From the NCBI GenBank assembly GCA_045125095.1, contig JBGVMW010000302.1, positions 1 through 49,603 of the forward strand: a stretch of DNA of 49,603 nucleotides, written 5' to 3'. The notes beneath the pieces are model-generated. The model did not search any database and was not told the origin of the DNA. It saw only the letters and a list, made by a program, of their open reading frames with translations. Positions 9,276 through 17,021 of this stretch are shown here, piece by piece. How positions within the stretch are numbered: the stretch's first letter is position 1; each line of letters opens with the position of its first letter. Origin of the DNA: JBGVMW01 sp045125095. GTDB lineage: Bacteria; Bacillota; Clostridia; Lachnospirales; Lachnospiraceae. Made by a program: the position numbers and the translations under genes.

Positions 9276-12221
9276 ATGAAAAAAAAGTATTTTGCAAGAG
9301 TATTATGTGTTTTGATGATACTATCCGGATTAGTACTTGCATGTATACCAAAGAATGCGCATGCAGAAGAAAGAAAGGTACGTGTAGGTTTTTTTCAATT
9401 AGATAAGTATCAGCAAAAGGATGAAGAAGGGAATTTGTCTGGCTATAGTTATGAGTATTTACAGAAGCTTGCGAAATATACTGGGTGGGAGTATGAATTT
9501 GTAGATGCATCATGGAGCGAATGTATAGCTATGCTGGAATCTGGAGAGATAGATATTCTGGGAGGAGTCATACTGAGTGAAGATAGAAGAGAGGTGTTTG
9601 ATTTTCCAAGATTATCTATTGGTACTAGTATGATGTATCTGTTGTCTAAACATGAGTCTGGATATTATTATGAAGATTTTGAAGCCTTTGATGGCATGAC
9701 GGTAGGAGAAGTAAAGGGCAACATCCAGAATCAAACGTTTTCTGAGTATTGTGAAAAAAATAAATTTACAACACAACAGAAAATATATAATTCAGCAGAG
9801 GAAATGTGTGAGGCGTTGGAAAATGGAGAAGTAGATGCGATTCTGGTAAGTAATGTCGGAAATATGGGCGATTACAGCATTATCGGAAGAGTAAGTGCAT
9901 TACCCTATTACTATGCTGTCACAAAGGGGAATACAGAATTACTGGATGAGTTAAATGATGGAATGGAGATGATATGTACAAAAGAACCGGAGTTTATTGC
10001 GGAACTGTATGAAAAATATTATTTTAGTTCAATGGTTGAAACATTGACAAAGGAAGAAGATGAATATATAAAGACTTGTGGCACGATAACGGTTGCATTG
10101 TATACCAAATTTCCAACGATTAGTTACTATGACAAAAACACAGGTACATATACTGGTGCTATTCCGGATTTATTTGATTTAATTTCCGAAAGAACCGGAT
10201 TGAAATTTACCTATGTAGCTTATGATGAAACACTAAGTGGAAAAGAATATTTTGAACAAAATGGAGTTAGTATTGTCGCACCGGTTTTTCATAATGAATT
10301 GTCATCCGTATTGTCGTCGTTTAAACAGACTAATTCTGTAATAGACAGTAAGTTAGTAATGCTGGCAAAAAAAGGAAATGAAATTATATTAGATAAAAAT
10401 TTTACAGTTGCTTTGCCGAAGACCTATTTCGTTAGTGACGACGAATTAAAAAGAATATATCCGGCTATACAGATTTTGTATTGCGAAGATGTTGCGGAAG
10501 CTGTTTCTATGGTACGTGCTGGAAAGGCAGATGCTACTTTTGCAGATGAAATACATCTTGCTTACTATTTACAAAGTCCTTATAACGAGGAGTTGGAGGT
10601 GCTTTCCCAATATAGTTTTAGCAATGAAATTATTTGTATTGTGTCTGGAAGTGAAGATGAGAGGTTGTATTCCATACTGAATAAGGCCATCAATTCTATT
10701 CAAAGTAGTGAAGTGAACCAGCTTGTTGTGGAAGCGACGATGAAGCAATCCTACAAGATGGATTTGGGAGAATGGGTATTTGCGCATCGATATATGGCAA
10801 TTTTGGCATTTGTATCTGTTTTGTTAGTTTTGGTTTTGTTGCTGCTTCTTATAAAATACAGAATCAGAGTAAACCGTGCAAATGAAGAAAAACGTATTTT
10901 AGAAGAACGGCAGAAAGCAGATATGGAATATCAACAAAAACTATTCCGACAGGCGAATTTTGATCCGTTGACAGGGTTGTATACCCGGAATTACTTTATC
11001 CAAAAGGCGCAGGCAATGGTGAATGATAATCCGCATATATCGTTTGCAGTGGTGTGTATCAATGTAGATAATTTTAAACTGATTAACAATATGTTTGGTT
11101 GGTCAATAGGGAATGAAGTACTAAAATCCATTGCAAAGGATATTGCAGATAAGATTAAGAATAATCTCAATGAGAAAGGTGTGTATGGACGTATTCATAC
11201 AGATGAATTTGTTGTACTGGTGCCAATGGAGGGAATTATAGACAAAATCACAAAAAGTTATAATTCAGATAAATTCACATTTAATGACCATTCGTTTAGT
11301 GTTACCTATCATGTTGGCATATGCATGGAGCAGACAGAGCAAGTAAGTGTAGAGGTTATGTTAGAGCGTGCTTTGATAGCGTTGAAGACAGTAAAAAGGA
11401 ATGCCAGCAAGAAAATTGGCGTTTATGACGAAAATTTGTTGCACTCATTGATGGAACAACAGGAAATTGTTGACGAAATGGATGTAGCATTGGAAACAGG
11501 GCAGTTTAAAGTATATTTGCAACCACAGTATAATATTAAGGAAAAAAGAGTAATTGGTGCAGAAGCACTAGTCCGCTGGATTCATCCAGAGAAAGGAATG
11601 ATTTCTCCAGGAAAGTTTATTCCCGTGTTTGAACATAATGGATTTGTGACGAAATTGGATTCCTATATCTGGGAGCAAGTTTGTCAAGTGCTGTATCGAT
11701 GGAAAAAACAGTATAATGTGGAGCTGCCGATTTCTGTAAATGTGTCAAGAACAGATGTATTTAATACGGATTGGGAAGAAGTTTTCCAGAACTTAGTAAC
11801 GAAATATAACATTCCACCGTCACTTCTGCATTTGGAGATTACGGAAACAGCCTATATGGATAATCAGCAGGAATTGATTTCTGCTGGTGAAAAGCTAAGA
11901 GATATGGGATTTACCATTGCTATGGATGATTTTGGAAGCGGTTATTCTTCTTTAAATATGTTGAAGGATGTCCCGGTAGATATTTTGAAGCTGGATATGC
12001 GTTTCTTATATAGCGACAAGAATTCAACCAATACAGGAAACATCTTAAAAGCTATGGTCAATATGGCTGACTGGATGAGCCTTTCTGTCATTGCAGAAGG
12101 GGTAGAACAGCAGGAACAAGCTGATTTCTTAGGTTCAATCGGTTGTGAGATTATACAGGGATATTTGTATGGCAAACCAATGCCGGTAGAAGAATTTGAA
12201 GAAAAATTTATCAAAGGATAA
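9276..12221 (+). CDS. Periplasmic-sensing cyclic-di-GMP phosphodiesterase (SBP_bac_3 x2, degenerate GGDEF, EAL)
   Basis: A 981-residue membrane protein. An N-terminal signal/lipobox-like segment (LVLAC, then AHA-E) precedes two family-3 solute-binding domains outside the cell (about 35-260 and 265-490). A membrane helix (about 506-528) and a coiled coil follow, then a GGDEF domain (about 555-720) and an EAL domain (about 735-980). GGDEF is replaced by H641-T642-D643-E644-F645, so cyclase activity is doubtful. In the EAL domain E763-A764-L765, LEITETAY, DDFGSGYSS and IIQGYLYGKP are intact, so c-di-GMP hydrolysis is expected. Amino-acid-like ligands binding outside probably tune the activity. 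It ends at a strong bidirectional terminator. Confidence 0.92.
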   Translation: MKKKYFARVLCVLMILSGLVLACIPKNAHAEERKVRVGFFQLDKYQQKDEEGNLSGYSYEYLQKLAKYTGWEYEFVDASWSECIAMLESGEIDILGGVILSEDRREVFDFPRLSIGTSMMYLLSKHESGYYYEDFEAFDGMTVGEVKGNIQNQTFSEYCEKNKFTTQQKIYNSAEEMCEALENGEVDAILVSNVGNMGDYSIIGRVSALPYYYAVTKGNTELLDELNDGMEMICTKEPEFIAELYEKYYFSSMVETLTKEEDEYIKTCGTITVALYTKFPTISYYDKNTGTYTGAIPDLFDLISERTGLKFTYVAYDETLSGKEYFEQNGVSIVAPVFHNELSSVLSSFKQTNSVIDSKLVMLAKKGNEIILDKNFTVALPKTYFVSDDELKRIYPAIQILYCEDVAEAVSMVRAGKADATFADEIHLAYYLQSPYNEELEVLSQYSFSNEIICIVSGSEDERLYSILNKAINSIQSSEVNQLVVEATMKQSYKMDLGEWVFAHRYMAILAFVSVLLVLVLLLLLIKYRIRVNRANEEKRILEERQKADMEYQQKLFRQANFDPLTGLYTRNYFIQKAQAMVNDNPHISFAVVCINVDNFKLINNMFGWSIGNEVLKSIAKDIADKIKNNLNEKGVYGRIHTDEFVVLVPMEGIIDKITKSYNSDKFTFNDHSFSVTYHVGICMEQTEQVSVEVMLERALIALKTVKRNASKKIGVYDENLLHSLMEQQEIVDEMDVALETGQFKVYLQPQYNIKEKRVIGAEALVRWIHPEKGMISPGKFIPVFEHNGFVTKLDSYIWEQVCQVLYRWKKQYNVELPISVNVSRTDVFNTDWEEVFQNLVTKYNIPPSLLHLEITETAYMDNQQELISAGEKLRDMGFTIAMDDFGSGYSSLNMLKDVPVDILKLDMRFLYSDKNSTNTGNILKAMVNMADWMSLSVIAEGVEQQEQADFLGSIGCEIIQGYLYGKPMPVEEFEEKFIKG

Positions 12222-12225
12222 GGAA

Positions 12226-12268
12226 AACTCCTTTATGGTAAGCAAAGTACCATAAAGGAGTTTTTTTT
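12226..12268 (+). terminator. Strong, probably bidirectional terminator
   Basis: A 15-bp perfect stem (12226-12240 with 12248-12262), a 7-nt loop and a run of T. It lies between convergent genes, with A residues on the left side giving a weaker T run for the minus strand. Confidence 0.92.
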
Positions 12269-12332
12269 GCTATGCACTCTCAGAAAAATATTCTGCGTGA
12301 ATGGTATAGTTATTTACAAAATGAAGTACTAG
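12269..12332 (-). repeat. Palindromic repeat family 2, partial copy (minus strand)
   Basis: Reading the minus strand, this starts with CTAGTAC and ends with TTCTGAGAGTGCATAGC. Twenty contiguous bases (12269-12288) are identical to 17728-17747 on the plus strand. Only the head half of the element is present; the terminator at 12226-12268 abuts it. The repeat overlaps the stop codon and last six codons of the DtxR-type gene. Confidence 0.75.
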
Positions 12333-12696
12333 GACCAATATGTTTTTTTAATGCTTCAAAGCTTTCAGGGCTGATAACGTGTTCCATGCGGCAGGCATCC
12401 TCAGAGGCGATTGTAGGGTCTACTCCTAAAGAAGTCAACCAGGAGGATAACAACTCATGGCGTTCGTATATCATTTCAGCAACCTCTTTTCCAGATTCGG
12501 TCAGGTAGATGAAACCGGCATCTGTTACAGTAATATGTTCGCTTTCGCGAAGATTTTTCATGGCAATGCTGACACTGGACTTTTTAAAGCCTAATTCATT
12601 TGCAATATCCACGGAACGAACAACCGGGAGTTTTTTGCTAAGCATAAGAATGGTCTCTAAGTAATTTTCAGCAGATTCTCGTATGACTTTATTCAT
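12310..12696 (-). CDS. DtxR/MntR-family metal-responsive transcriptional regulator
   Basis: A 128-residue regulator. The N-terminal winged helix-turn-helix (about 1-65) has the family pattern SAENYLETILMLS, VRSVDIANELGFKKSSVS and ITVTDAGFIYLTESGKEVA. The dimerisation/metal-binding part follows (about 70-128, RHELLSSWLTSLGVD, EDACRMEHVIS). It has no SH3-like third domain, as in MntR. Such proteins repress metal-uptake genes when Mn(II) or Fe(II) is bound. AAAGGA precedes the start. It lies 22 bp downstream of the carbamate kinase gene and is probably cotranscribed with it, an unexplained pairing. The last residues (STSFCK) are encoded by a palindromic repeat, so the natural C-terminus may have been altered. 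Confidence 0.88.
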   Translation of the reverse strand: MNKVIRESAENYLETILMLSKKLPVVRSVDIANELGFKKSSVSIAMKNLRESEHITVTDAGFIYLTESGKEVAEMIYERHELLSSWLTSLGVDPTIASEDACRMEHVISPESFEALKKHIGPSTSFCK

Positions 12697-12718
12697 GTAA
12701 TGGTTCCTTTCTGCATTT

Positions 12719-13648
12719 CTATTTACGAATAACGGTACCCGTTTTGCCGTGTAGTGCGTTTACTGCTTTATCTAAAGATGAAATAATAGTCTGTCTTCCT
12801 TCTTTTGCGCCAGAGAATGATATGGCAGCCTGAATTTTTGGAAGCATAGTTCCCTCTTCAAATTGTCCTGCTTCTATCTGCTTGGCTGCATCCTGAATAG
12901 ATAGTTCATCTAATGCAGTTTCATTGTCTTTTTTGTAATTCAAGCAAACTTTGTCTACATTTGTAAGAATCATAAATATATCGGCATCTAAATCTTTTGC
13001 AAGCTTTGCAGCAGCGATATCTTTTTCGATTACCGCACTTGCACCTTTTAAATGCTGGTTCTGTTCAATAACCGGAATACCACCGCCACCGCAGGCAATA
13101 ACAATATGTCCGGCATCTGCTAAGGCACGAATGGAATCTAACTCTACGATTTCTAATGGTTCTGGAGAAGCAACCATCTTGTAAAATCCAGCTGGAGTTT
13201 CCTTCATGGTATGTCCCTTTTTCACTTCTTCATCTGCCTGTTCTTTTTCCATTGGTTGTCCGATGGATTTGGTAGGGTTAAAGAAAGCATCATCATAAGC
13301 ATCTACCCGTGTCTGTGTGATAATAGTACAGATAGGAACGTAAAGACCTTTTGCTACTAATTCTGCACGAATTGCATTCTGTAAATCATAACCAATGTAC
13401 CCCTGACTCATGGCGTCACAGACTGCAATTGGTGCAACCGTGTATTTGGAATCCTTGCGGCTTAAATCGCGGATAGCAGAATCGATCATGCCAACCTGCG
13501 CACCGTTGCTGTGTGTAATAATTAACTGGTTGCCATCTTCAATCAAATCAGCTAATGCCTTTGCAGTCTTGCGAACAGCTTCTTTCTGCTCTGGAAGGTT
13601 GTCACCTAACGCCTTGCGTCCAAGGGCAACCACTATCTTTTTTTTCAT
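12719..13648 (-). CDS. arcC: Carbamate kinase
   Basis: A 309-residue cytoplasmic kinase of the amino-acid-kinase fold, which interconverts carbamoyl phosphate plus ADP with carbamate plus ATP. Family features seen are ITHSNGAQVG (about 44-53), PICTIITQTRVD, KSIGQP, the ACGGGGIPV glycine loop (about 190-198), ILTNVDKV and GTMLPKIQAA. The usual GGNAL phosphate-binding motif reads G10-R11-K12-A-L. AAGGAGG (13658-13664) gives the start. No arginine deiminase (arcA) or ornithine carbamoyltransferase (arcB) is adjacent, so the carbamoyl phosphate may come from another route such as agmatine, allantoin or citrulline breakdown. Length is normal for the family. Confidence 0.92.
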   Translation of the reverse strand: MKKKIVVALGRKALGDNLPEQKEAVRKTAKALADLIEDGNQLIITHSNGAQVGMIDSAIRDLSRKDSKYTVAPIAVCDAMSQGYIGYDLQNAIRAELVAKGLYVPICTIITQTRVDAYDDAFFNPTKSIGQPMEKEQADEEVKKGHTMKETPAGFYKMVASPEPLEIVELDSIRALADAGHIVIACGGGGIPVIEQNQHLKGASAVIEKDIAAAKLAKDLDADIFMILTNVDKVCLNYKKDNETALDELSIQDAAKQIEAGQFEEGTMLPKIQAAISFSGAKEGRQTIISSLDKAVNALHGKTGTVIRK

Positions 13649-13880
13649 ATATAAAAACCTCCTTGTACATTTTACAAATAGTATATTTCATTTTACCACA
13701 AAAAGAGGTGAATTTAAAGGGAAAAATTCAGCATAGTACGGCTTTTCAAAAAACAGATATCGGGTGTGCAGCAAACCACCCATCCACAGTCGCCAGGCTT
13801 GCGAAACTTGTCGGTATATGGTAAGATACAAAATAGCTTACTGGATTTTATACCGCTAAAATAGCGGAATGGAGGTTAGT

Positions 13881-14921
13881 ATGAAGAAATGGAAATGCTT
13901 AATCGTAGTGCTGGCGTTGGCAGGTTTGTCTGCCTGCGGCAATGAACAGGCAAGCACTGTGAATATAGATAAGGCAATGAAAAGTGTAGAGGCCGCAGAT
14001 TATGAGACTGCACTGGAACAATTTAAGACGGCAGAGGAAAAAGGGGAGGATCCCTTGTTGTTGTATCGCGGCGAAGGTATTACCTATATGAGCATGGGTG
14101 ATTATGCGACAGCAATTGACAAGTTTAAACAGGCGTTGCAGTATGGAAGTCATAAGATAACAGAAGTGGAATGCGATATTACCTATTACCTGGCAGCTGC
14201 CCAGTTTAAAAGTGGAGACGCGCCGGCAGCAATACAGACGTATACCAATCTGCTGAAGGTGAAAAAGAACAATGATGATGCATATTATATGCGAGGAGTG
14301 GCGTATCTTTCTCTTGGAAATGTAAAAGATGCCCGGGAGGATTTTGATAAGGCAATTTCGCTTAAGAGTGATAATTACCAGCGATATATCAATATATTTA
14401 ATGCCTGCAATGAGCATGAACAGGCAGAAGTTGGTCGTGCATATTTAGAAAATGTATTGAAGACGATGCCGAAGGATAAGTATTATGAACGTGGATTATT
14501 TTACTACTATTTAGAGAATTATGAATCAGCAAAATCAGAGCTTACGCAGGCTGTTTCCAATGGCAAAAATGAAGCGGTTCTCTATCTTGGAAAGACGCAT
14601 CAGGCATTAGGTGATATGGATTATGCAGCACAGCTCTACCAGCAGTATATCGGCGTGGTAGCAGATGATGGAGATGCCTATAATCAGCTTGGATTGTGTA
14701 AATTGGTAAGTGGAGATTATGAAGGTGCGTTAACCAGTTTTCAAAATGGCATTAAAACAGGAGATGGTGCATGGATGCAGGATTTAATGTTCAATGAGAT
14801 TATTGCCTATGAATATCTGGCAGATTTTGTTAAAGCAAAAGAAAAAATGCAGACATATCTGTCCGCTTACCCGGATGATGCAGAAGCATTACAGGAATAT
14901 GAATTTTTAAAGACAAGATGA
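13881..14921 (+). CDS. TPR-repeat lipoprotein
   Basis: A 346-residue exported lipoprotein. The signal peptide MKKWKCLIVVLALAGLSAC ends in the lipobox LSAC. The mature part is almost entirely tetratricopeptide repeats, at least seven, with units such as ALEQFKTAEEKGEDP, AIDKFKQALQYG and ALTSFQNGIKTGDGA. It is likely a scaffold on the outer face of the membrane; its partners are unknown. ATG 13881 is chosen because GGAGG (13871-13875) lies 5 nt upstream and inside the longer reading from 13869. A small hairpin (CCGCTA 13853-13858 with TAGCGG 13862-13867) sits just before the ribosome-binding site and could affect initiation. It is apparently monocistronic. Confidence 0.88.
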   Translation: MKKWKCLIVVLALAGLSACGNEQASTVNIDKAMKSVEAADYETALEQFKTAEEKGEDPLLLYRGEGITYMSMGDYATAIDKFKQALQYGSHKITEVECDITYYLAAAQFKSGDAPAAIQTYTNLLKVKKNNDDAYYMRGVAYLSLGNVKDAREDFDKAISLKSDNYQRYINIFNACNEHEQAEVGRAYLENVLKTMPKDKYYERGLFYYYLENYESAKSELTQAVSNGKNEAVLYLGKTHQALGDMDYAAQLYQQYIGVVADDGDAYNQLGLCKLVSGDYEGALTSFQNGIKTGDGAWMQDLMFNEIIAYEYLADFVKAKEKMQTYLSAYPDDAEALQEYEFLKTR

Positions 14922-14925
14922 TATA

Positions 14926-14980
14926 AGGCACAGCAAAGTGTGCAAGCACATTGGTAGCGGGGTTCACAAGACGTTGTTTT
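14926..14980 (+). repeat. Possible degenerate copy of palindromic repeat family 1
   Basis: The segment reading GCAAAGTGTGCAAGCAC, then TAGCGGGGTTCAC and CGTTGTT, runs parallel to the full copies at 20652-20728 and 20829-20905, with many changes and about 20 nt missing. Like them it lies just after a stop codon. The assignment is tentative. Confidence 0.35.
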
Positions 14981-15137
14981 AGTAAATATAATGCTGCATA
15001 TACTATGTGTAGTAATGAAAACTATGTGATGTATAGAAGGTGACGGTGGTTTAACCAATCAGGAGGAAATGTTATATAAAATAAAAAAATGCACAAAAGT
15101 TTTCTGATAATTTCTACATTATATTTAAAAAATCTGC

Positions 15138-15167
15138 TTGTATCATAATAGTGGTTAGTGGTACAAT
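15138..15167 (+). promoter_or_regulatory. Promoter for alcohol dehydrogenase
   Basis: TTGTAT (15138-15143), an 18-bp spacer and TACAAT (15162-15167), 46 bp before the start codon. Confidence 0.6.
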
Positions 15168-15212
15168 AGATTTGTCAAAAAAATAACGATATGTAAAATG
15201 GGAGGTTATAGT

Positions 15213-16394
15213 ATGATGAGATTTACATTACCAAGGGATATTTATTATGGAAAAGGTTCATTAGAGCAGCTTAAGAATTTAGATGGCAAAAAGGCGGTGC
15301 TTGTTTTAGGCGGCGGTTCGATGAAGAAATTTGGTTTTGTTGACAAAGTACTGGCATATTTGAAGGAAGCCGGTATGGAAACCGCATTATTTGAAGGGGT
15401 AGAACCAGATCCATCTGTAGAAACCGTAATGAAGGGTGCGGCTATGATGAGAGAATTTGAGCCGGATTGGATTATTTCCATGGGCGGTGGTTCCCCAATT
15501 GACGCAGCGAAAGCAATGTGGGTATTTTACGAATATCCAGAAACTACATTTGAAGAAATTATTCAGCCGTTTTCATTCCCAACACTTCGCCAGAAAGCAA
15601 AATTTTTAGCGATTCCTTCTACTTCAGGAACCGCAACAGAGGTAACCGCTTTTTCTGTTATCACAGACTATGGTAAGGGTGTGAAGTATCCATTAGCAGA
15701 TTTTAATATTACACCGGATGTGGCAATTGTCGATCCGGAATTGGCAGAAACAATGCCTGAGAAGCTGACAGCACATACGGGTATGGATGCGCTGACACAC
15801 GCCATTGAAGCATATGTTTCAACCATGAACTCACCATTTACGGATCCACTTGCATTAAAAGCCATTCATATGGTATTTGAGTATCTTCCATCTTCTTATA
15901 AGAAAAACAGTGAAGCAAGAGAACAGATGCACTACGCACAGTGTATGGCTGGAATGGCATTTTCCAACGCATTACTTGGAATTGTGCACTCTATGGCGCA
16001 TAAAACAGGAGCAGCATTCTCAACCGGTCATATTCCTCATGGATGTGCCAATGCGATTTATCTTCCATATGTTATAAAATACAATGCAAAGGATGCAACT
16101 GCAATGAAGCGTTATGCGGACATTGCAAGAAGTATTGATTTAGTTGGTGACAGTGATGAAGCTTTGATGCTTGCACTTTGCGATAAGATTGATGCATACA
16201 ATGTGGAATTGAATATTCCTAAGACATTAAAGGAATTTGGAATTGTGGAAGAGGAATTCAAGGAGAAGGTAGCAAAGATAGCAGAACTTGCAGTTGGTGA
16301 TGCATGTACAGGTTCCAATCCTCGTGCAATTACACCAGCGGAAATGGAGAAGCTGTTGACCTGCACGTATTATGGAACAGACGTAGATTTCTAA
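15213..16394 (+). CDS. Iron-containing alcohol dehydrogenase (butanol/ethanol type)
   Basis: A 393-residue group III alcohol dehydrogenase, cytoplasmic and NAD(P)H-dependent, that reduces aldehydes to alcohols in fermentation. The N-terminal dinucleotide domain contains VLVLGGGSMKKFG and the ADH-III signature region MGGGSPIDAAKAM, then TSGTATEVTAFSVI. The C-terminal iron domain holds the metal-ligand motifs: VDPELAETMP, HTGMDALTHAIEAY, MAHKTGA and FSTGHIPHGCANA. The start at 15213 is fixed by GGGAGG (15200-15205); an ATG at 15216 is equally possible and the ATG at 15198 is not. It has its own promoter and a strong terminator (16520-16562), so it is monocistronic. The exact substrate cannot be told from sequence. 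Confidence 0.92.
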   Translation: MMRFTLPRDIYYGKGSLEQLKNLDGKKAVLVLGGGSMKKFGFVDKVLAYLKEAGMETALFEGVEPDPSVETVMKGAAMMREFEPDWIISMGGGSPIDAAKAMWVFYEYPETTFEEIIQPFSFPTLRQKAKFLAIPSTSGTATEVTAFSVITDYGKGVKYPLADFNITPDVAIVDPELAETMPEKLTAHTGMDALTHAIEAYVSTMNSPFTDPLALKAIHMVFEYLPSSYKKNSEAREQMHYAQCMAGMAFSNALLGIVHSMAHKTGAAFSTGHIPHGCANAIYLPYVIKYNAKDATAMKRYADIARSIDLVGDSDEALMLALCDKIDAYNVELNIPKTLKEFGIVEEEFKEKVAKIAELAVGDACTGSNPRAITPAEMEKLLTCTYYGTDVDF

Positions 16395-16410
16395 GGGAAC
16401 CTTTACTATG

Positions 16411-16485
16411 TGCCAAATTCGGCGCAGTATAGCGTGTAAGCATTATACTAGCTGAATTCGGCAGAGCGTGCTTACACACTTTGTT
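16411..16485 (+). repeat. Palindromic repeat family 1, copy 1
   Basis: A 75-bp element beginning TGCCAAATTCGGCGC and closing with a hairpin whose arms are AGCGTGTAAGCA (16431-16442) and TGCTTACACACT (16470-16481). The loop carries CTAGCTGAATTCG. It closely matches 20829-20905. In the stem T-A here is replaced by C-G in the other copies, a compensatory change. Confidence 0.8.
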
Positions 16486-16519
16486 CATTGAAAATAGCTA
16501 TCATATTCTTCATATAAAG

Positions 16520-16562
16520 AACAGAGGCATTTTGCTGGGTGAGGCAGAATGTCTCTGTTTTT
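16520..16562 (+). terminator. Terminator of alcohol dehydrogenase gene
   Basis: A 16-bp stem with wobble pairs (16520-16535 with 16544-16559), an 8-nt loop and T5. Confidence 0.88.
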
Positions 16563-16598
16563 GTATGTTAAGGAAGGCTCCCAAAGACTAATAAATTA

Positions 16599-16680
16599 GC
16601 CTCGTCCGACTAAGACGTTCGGCGAGTGCACCTCACGCCGAAGTCTCCCCATCTTTGCTGTAACCCGGAGTCGGACGGGC
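16599..16680. ncRNA. Candidate GC-rich structured RNA element
   Basis: In an AT-rich spacer, GCC(T)CGTCCGACT (16599-16611) pairs with AGTCGGACGGGC (16669-16680), a 12-bp closing stem with one bulge. Inside it AGAC(G)TTCGGCG (16613-16624) pairs with CGCCGAAGTCT (16636-16646), with 11 pairs and one bulge. A single-stranded CCCCATCTTTGCTGTAACCC joins the two. No known RNA class is recognised, and either strand could be the functional one. It could equally be a mobile palindromic DNA element. Confidence 0.4.
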
Positions 16681-17021
16681 AAGCGACACATTCAAAACAA
16701 AAGAATATTGCCACTAAATAATATTTTTCATTCTGTGGTAGTATATACGTTATAATATTCAAAGATACCCGAGTGTACTGTTTAGCTGATATTCCGGTAA
16801 ACCTCCTTGCCTAATTTTCCGGCATAGGCGTTTGCGAAAGTGATGACAATTCCCTATCTTGTTGGCGTTTCGCAATTTTCTATTTTCCGGCAGATGGTGA
16901 TGTCTTCAATCAACGATGCCATCACATCTTCTCATTCAGACGCTTTGCTTCTGAAAAATGATTCTGCGAAGTTTAACCACATATCAACTGGTCAGTGCGA
17001 GTATCAGAGGAGGGCAAAATA
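16681..17021. other. Intergenic region before HAD gene
   Basis: This stretch has no intact gene on either strand. It holds the decayed minus-strand frame at 16728-16982, a TATAAT at 16751-16756 that could be a -10 (no good -35), and GAGGAGGG (17007-17013), the ribosome-binding site of the next gene. A short plus-strand open frame at 16840-17022 is antisense to the decayed frame and has no ribosome-binding site. Confidence 0.6.
16728..16982 (-). pseudogene. Decayed reading frame, function unknown
   Basis: On the minus strand one frame runs 84 codons from ATG 16982 to TGA at 16728-16730, interrupted by only three stops: TGA at codon 17, TAG at codon 43 and TAA at codon 67. The pieces read MWLNFAESFFRSKASE, MASLIEDITICRKIENCE, FANAYAGKLGKEVYRNIS and TVHSGIFEYYNVYTTTE, a protein-like composition throughout. 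This suggests a dead gene or an interspersed repeat that once encoded protein. No family can be named with confidence. Confidence 0.45.

Noticed and set aside
12272..12508. Plus-strand open frame of 78 codons opposite the DtxR-type gene
   Set aside because: It lies almost entirely antisense to a well-supported gene, has no ribosome-binding site and starts inside a repeat.
15070..15108. Tiny frame after AGGAGG upstream of the alcohol dehydrogenase
   Set aside because: About 12 codons, AT-rich and upstream of the mapped promoter; spacing of the ribosome-binding site is too short.
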